Below are positions 59,061 through 64,000 of a DNA stretch of 64,000 nt, in pieces; the stretch's first letter is position 1; the number at the start of each line of letters is the position of its first letter. The DNA is from Raphanus sativus (taxonomy: Eukaryota; Streptophyta; Magnoliopsida; Brassicales; Brassicaceae): assembly GCF_000801105.2 (NCBI RefSeq), contig NC_079518.1, forward strand, positions 22,114,800 through 22,178,799. The letters run 5' to 3'. Position numbers and translations under genes: made by a program. The notes under the pieces were generated by a model. The model was given only the letters and a program-made list of their open reading frames with translations. It had not been told where the DNA came from and made no database searches.

Positions 59061-62000
59061 ATATTATAACTTCCTAAAACGTGTTAAATGATTTGTTTAA
59101 AAAAATATTCAGTTAAATGATTTGTTTTAAATGATTTGATAATCAAACCATAATATTTATACTTATAAATCAAAATAAAATCATTTTACTAATTAAAAAT
59201 TGTGTAAATACGGATAATCCATGAATTGTTGCATTTAAACAAAAACTTGTAAACAGTAAAATAAAATTTCTCATGTTTTAACATAGATATATGTTTGCAA
59301 GTATTATATACTTAGAAATTGATATATATACCAGCACACAACAAATATTGAAAATTTATACTTAATGTTTTTGATATTCTAGGGAATAATATAAAGAGAG
59401 AGAACCAATAAAAAAATTAATCATGAAAAAATAATATCCATATTTAAATGATATAATCATATTTAAGATTCTTTCACCATATTTCTCAAACACGTTCATC
59501 TTCCACCAAGCTCCAATAGGTCTATGTATATTTTAACGGTATCTTTTCTTCTTCTTTCATTTATATTTTGTTTTTTATTATTATTAAAGTAGCAAACATG
59601 AACTTGAGATTTCAAAAGAAAAATATATTTGCGAGAAAGGTAAATACTAATTTTTAAAGTATTTCTTAAATGGACGGGACAGTATTTGAAAATATGATTT
59701 CCCATCAATATTTAAAAATATTTCTGCAAATATTTCTTAAATGAACTAATTTAAAAGTTTTTGTATTTTACCCATCTGTAGCAAATGAATAACAGAATTT
59801 TCCTAAAGATATGTCATAAAAGAGATACGAAGATCAATTTATAAATAAAAGAAGTAGATAGCCTTTTATTGAAAGAAATAATAATAAAAGAAGTAGAAAA
59901 ACACTTTATTACCTTTGTTGCTATAAGTTGGTGAAGTTCTATGAAACTATGAGAATATATAATGTTTCAAAAAAAAACTATGAGAATATTTGAGAAGTTT
60001 GAGAGGTTTTTTGTTATTCATCATTTAAAAAGTTTCAGTCACGTTACTTGAAAATCTCATAGAAGAGGATAAGTTAAAGAGAAAGAAAAACAGTTTGATA
60101 ATGAAACATGGGATGAAAATTCCGAGAAAAATCAGGAAGTTTAGGTAGTTAAAATTGCAGAAAAATAGGAGATAAAGGAAAAAAATTAAATCGATTGCTT
60201 TTTAGTTTTTTCTTAGTATATTTAAATGTATCAAATTATTTAAATATTTGTTTTTAAAACAAATCGTTTTATTGGTCAAGTATTTTAAATTTTTCTCATT
60301 ATAATTAATTTAGGGATTAATTAATCTTGTTTTAGTTAGTTATTAAATCACTTAATGAAAAGTTAATTTTGGGATTATGAAAAAATTTATACCATAAGAA
60401 CAACTATGTGATGGATTTATATCAAAAGGACAACACCTTTGTTTTTTTTGGTTCTCTTTTGGCAATTTTCTCTTGTTACAATGGTTACTCTCTTTATAAA
60501 ATATTTCATTCATGGGGGCTAATAGATTCGCGACCTTGATCCACAACAAAACCAACAGATTCTTTCTTTCTTTTTTACTCCTTTGAGTATTTTTTTTCCC
60601 TTTGAGTCTTTTTTCTAGGCTATATAGACCTCTATTCACTTTGATCTTGTCAAAACAAGGTATTCTTCTGGGTTTTGTCGTTTTTTACCTCAAGATTTTT
60701 TCAAACACAATCCTCATTCATTGCGTTGTACATAAAATAATCATATGTTTCACCGCGTTATTGATGCTGTCCGAAAGTTTTTACAATTTTTGAGATAAAA
60801 TGGTCTTTTCGACCTCTATTATTTTTGTACATAGGATGGAACCACTCTACCATATCTTGTTAGAACATAAATATAAAAATATAAACTGTACAACCACTGT
60901 GAGAAATGAACATGTTTCTGAGAATGACAAAGAAAACGAAGGTGGATATATGGATGAAGGACACAGTGAGGTTAAAGAGAGAGACGAAAGATGGATAGAG
61001 AGCTTTGAGTGTTGTAGGGGAGATATAGAGATTGTAGGATAATTCTGTGAAAGAGATGGAGGTGATGAGGCGGAATGGGAAGCATGTGTCGAAAATTACA
61101 ATGGCAGAGGAACTGTGGGATGTGGAGATATTTAATAAAAAATATAATGTTAATGCATTACATTAAATTTATATTGACCTAGTGATTTCATCCCTTTTTA
61201 ATAAACTTCTTGGTGTGGCTATAATTTCCTTTTTTGTTAAATTGTCTTAAATATTTTCTTACTATTCTTCTTCAAAAATTATAATCCATATTAGTATAAA
61301 TGTTGGACACATGGAATATGTTCAAATGAGATGGTGTTGCTGTGAAAGCTCAAACTTGAAAGCAGAAAGACATTCAAAATAACATGAGTTACAGACTCAT
61401 CAGGTTTCCTACATCTCAGACATATTATCAAATAGCATATGACGAAGATTTTAATTACTTGTGACATCTACATGTCATGTGATTAACTACCATATAAGAT
61501 GACAAATTTTTAAGGAAATTTGTTTTTCAAGTAAAGATTTGAAACTTCGTGATACTCGGTGTAAATACATCTTTTTATGCCTTTCATATACGTCTGAGAC
61601 CCAGTATTATGACTTAACAGTATACAACAAGGCACTCTTTGTAAAGCGCAAAAGAAAAGAATAACAATGTAAAAATCGACTTATGGTCAAACTTATAATC
61701 AATGGTATATCTTCTTGTGCGACAAAATTATCTATCATTTATACATCACATTCCTTTGAATCTTCTCTAATAAATTTAGTAACAGTAATTCTCCCATGCT
61801 TTTTCATCAAAACCTAAATGAATCTTTTGTCTTATCCTTAGTAACAGCAGCGACTTCACAGAAAATAAGCTAGTCAATATATATGAAGGGGGGTCTATAT
61901 CAGTAACTCACAAAGACGAACTACTTCTATAGTACTTGGCATGCACAAACCAGGCCAGAAGGGAATATTGAAATTGTATTAATGTCCACCATTGTTTCGC

Positions 62001-62184
62001 CATCAAGGCTTGATTAACTCATGAATCACCCTAAAACCATTGTCACCCTCTTCTCTTGGTAAACATATATTCTCTCATTTTTCTCAATGAATACCTCTCT
62101 TTTGTGGGCTAGAGCTTCACCAAAATCGTGCAATGTACTCGCAAGTTTTTCTTATATTTTCAACAGAAGCAAGAAGCTATATAT
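59061..62184. other. AT-rich intergenic DNA, nothing firm
   Basis: Short frames only. A minus-strand stretch at about 61920-62150 (LHDFGEALAHKREVFIEKNE) looks like a relic of a coding sequence but was not recognised. Confidence 0.4.
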
Positions 62185-63446
62185 GACATAAGTCGGAAGA
62201 GCTAATAAATAGATTTGATTGTAACTTTTACTCCTTTTGATAATCATCTGCATGTCCATTATTTACTCTGTTTTGTAATCTGTCTTTTGGAAAGACAAAC
62301 AACGTGCATTTGGATCCATTTATGTCTTCTGGAATTTCTAAGTAGAAACTCATTCCGCATTTATTTGGAATGTTGTTCAAATCTTAGCATGCGGTGGATC
62401 AATCCTTTGAATGATCCTTTTAAAGCAAGAAACATACCAAAGACTCTCGCTCTCTCCTCTCTATCAACCTTCCGATTTGTGATGGGTGGTCGAGCATCTC
62501 TAGTTCTGCTCACAACGCTCCGAAGTCACCAACAAGGTATTGAATGAATTATTATTTTCCTTAAGATCATTCAACACTTTCTTCACTTCAAAAATTTGAC
62601 TGAGATTAGCAGTGTTATCATAAACATTCATAAGAGTGTGCCAAAGTTCCTTCACAGTTTCAGCATAAGAGTAAGCTGCAAAGATAGACAGCTCTAAAGA
62701 GCACTGAAGATCAACAAGCACAAGTCGATCTACCTGGATCCACTTGGAATCCTATTTGTTTGTGCTGGATTTCGTCTGAGAAGACTCTGATGCTCCTTTA
62801 TCTTATATATTATTCTGACATAAGTCGGAAGAGCTAATAAATAGATTTGATTGTAACTTTTTCTCCTTTTGATAATCATCTGCTTGTCCATTATTTACTC
62901 TGTTTTGTAATCTGTCTTTTGGAAAGACAAACAACGTGCATTTAGATCCATTTATGTCTTCTGGAATTTCTAAGTAGAAACTCATTCCGCATTTATTTGG
63001 AATGTTGTTCAAATCTTGTGGTGGATCAATCCTTTGAATGATCGTTTTAAAGCAAGAAACATACCAAAGACTCCCACTCTCTCCTCTCTATCAACCTTCC
63101 GATTTGTGATGGGTGGTCTGAGCATCTCCAGTTCTGCCCACAACGCTCCGAAGTCACCAACAAGGTATTGAATGACTTATTATTTTCCTGAAGATCATTC
63201 AACACTTTCTCCACTTCAAAAATTTGACTGAGATTAGCAGTGTTATCATAAACATTCATAAGAGTGTGCCAAAGTTCCTTCACAGTTTCAGCATAAGAGT
63301 AAGCTGCAAAGATAGACAGCTCTAAAGAGCACTGAAGATCAACAAGCACAAGTCGATCTACCTGGATCCACTTGGAATCCTATTTGTTTGTGCTGGATTT
63401 CGTCTGAGAAGACTCTGATGCTCCTTTATCTATATATTATATTTTC
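62185..63446 (-). pseudogene. Copia gag fragment, tandemly duplicated (632-bp unit, two copies)
   Basis: Copies 62185-62816 and 62817-about 63446 are nearly identical; copy 1 has a small insertion (TAGCATGC, near 62385) and a few base changes. On the minus strand each encodes LVDLQCSLELSIFAAYSYAE, ELWHTLMNVYDN and IFEV.KVLNDL, the UBN2 gag domain of plant Copia elements. After a frame change it encodes WAELEMLRPPI. Stops and frame changes make it non-functional. The units abut head to tail, so unequal exchange or replication slippage duplicated them after the gag had decayed. Confidence 0.8.
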
Positions 63447-63499
63447 TGTCTTTGGAAGATTCTTGAAAGCTCTCAATGTACTTTCATAAACTTTTGGTT

Positions 63500-64000
63500 T
63501 TAAGAGCAGTTTTTGTGATTATTGACCACATAAGACATTTATCTCCCTAATAGAACAATTTTATTTTGATTCTCCATGGATACTACTTCGGAAGATTAAC
63601 AGAATTAACTTTATGAAAGATATAGGTTTTCAGTGTTAAAGATCACATGTTAAATGTTGATGGACGGTGAAAAAGTTTGTTACGTGAGGACATGGTGATA
63701 GCAAAGTCAAAAAGGAAGGGCTTGGCCATTTTGTCAACAACAACTTCTCACCAACTCTCTTAACCTCTCATATAAATACATGGTGCCTCTCATTGTTCAG
63801 AATCATCCCAAAACAAAGCAAAGAGAGAACAAGAGAAGAAGAGAGTGAGCAAGAGAGAAAAAAAAATCTTTCTTGTGAGATAAGCTTTCTTGATAAGAAA
63901 ATTAAGTGTAATTTTCTTGAGTGTATTTGGGGCCGGGTGTGAGTTGAGAGCTTGCAAAATTTCCCGAGTTGATAATAAAAGATCTGTAGCAGGTCCGGAG
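63500..64000 (+). mobile_element. Probable LTR with promoter, running off the window
   Basis: TATAAATACA at 63771-63780 is followed by a purine-rich leader (AGAGAGAACAAGAGAAGAAG). AATAAAAG (about 63976) stands just before the window's end. This U3-R-like order fits a + strand LTR, but it could also be the promoter and 5' leader of a gene beyond the edge. Confidence 0.4.

Noticed and set aside
61920..62150. Possible coding relic on the minus strand
   Set aside because: Short, broken by stops, and not matched to any family I know.

Overview
This is a plant nuclear window, most likely from a Brassica species or a close Brassicaceae relative. The intergenic DNA is AT-rich, the genes have introns, and Helitron, Harbinger/Tourist, hAT, MULE, LINE, Copia and Gypsy remnants are packed between them. 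Six host protein-coding genes can be resolved exon by exon; each gives an unbroken reading frame with GT..AG introns. From memory of the Arabidopsis map, they match in order a short piece of Arabidopsis chromosome 1 (about At1g45201 to At1g45688). Species and synteny are inferences from sequence character and were not searched.

Layout. 1-3.1 kb: a plant L1-type LINE on + with one premature stop. 3.1-7.0 kb: AT-rich DNA with a Helitron-like 5' end and a decayed Copia RNase H fragment. 7.0-13.3 kb: a class 3 lipase gene (TLL1/OBL-like, +, six exons) whose 3.4-kb third intron holds a hAT element with perfect 8-bp target duplications, a Helitron end and a SINE-like piece. 13.3-22.0 kb: TE-derived DNA, including a Tourist-like element, a Helitron 3' end, an LTR-like stretch with a strikingly GC-rich island, an LTR/TRIM with 5S-rRNA-like segments, and a SINE-like sequence. 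22.0-24.4 kb: a remorin gene (-, seven exons) with a 993-bp Helitron 260 bp upstream of its start. 26-27 kb: a Gypsy-like LTR with PBS and gag start (-). 27.8-29.1 kb: a DCL-type plastid gene (-, three exons). 29.2-36 kb: repeats, including a palindrome-rich stretch, a minisatellite and a 495-bp Helitron carrying a 30-bp piece of an LHCA5-like exon. 36.0-40.3 kb: a 4.2-kb Helitron (-) carrying the N-terminus of a Mutator transposase and a long CT microsatellite, ending about 165 bp upstream of LHCA5. 40.5-41.6 kb: LHCA5 (+, six exons), convergent with a WEB-family coiled-coil gene (41.8-44.1 kb, -). 44.6-46.1 kb: a Pack-type Harbinger-like element that has captured an intron-containing gene fragment. 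46.9-47.8 kb: a decayed LINE 3' part (-). 49-54 kb: two hAT elements and a 1.28-kb foldback element. 55.2-56.8 kb: a membrane-anchored LEA_2 protein gene (+). 57-64 kb: low-information DNA, a tandemly duplicated Copia gag fragment and an LTR-like promoter at the right edge.

Three of the genes act in or on chloroplasts (LHCA5, the DCL protein, and the WEB protein through chloroplast positioning). This is ancestral gene order and not an operon-like arrangement. The clearest new signals are the transposons that carry host or foreign gene pieces and sit next to gene starts. No bacterial-type system, CRISPR array or gene cluster is present.
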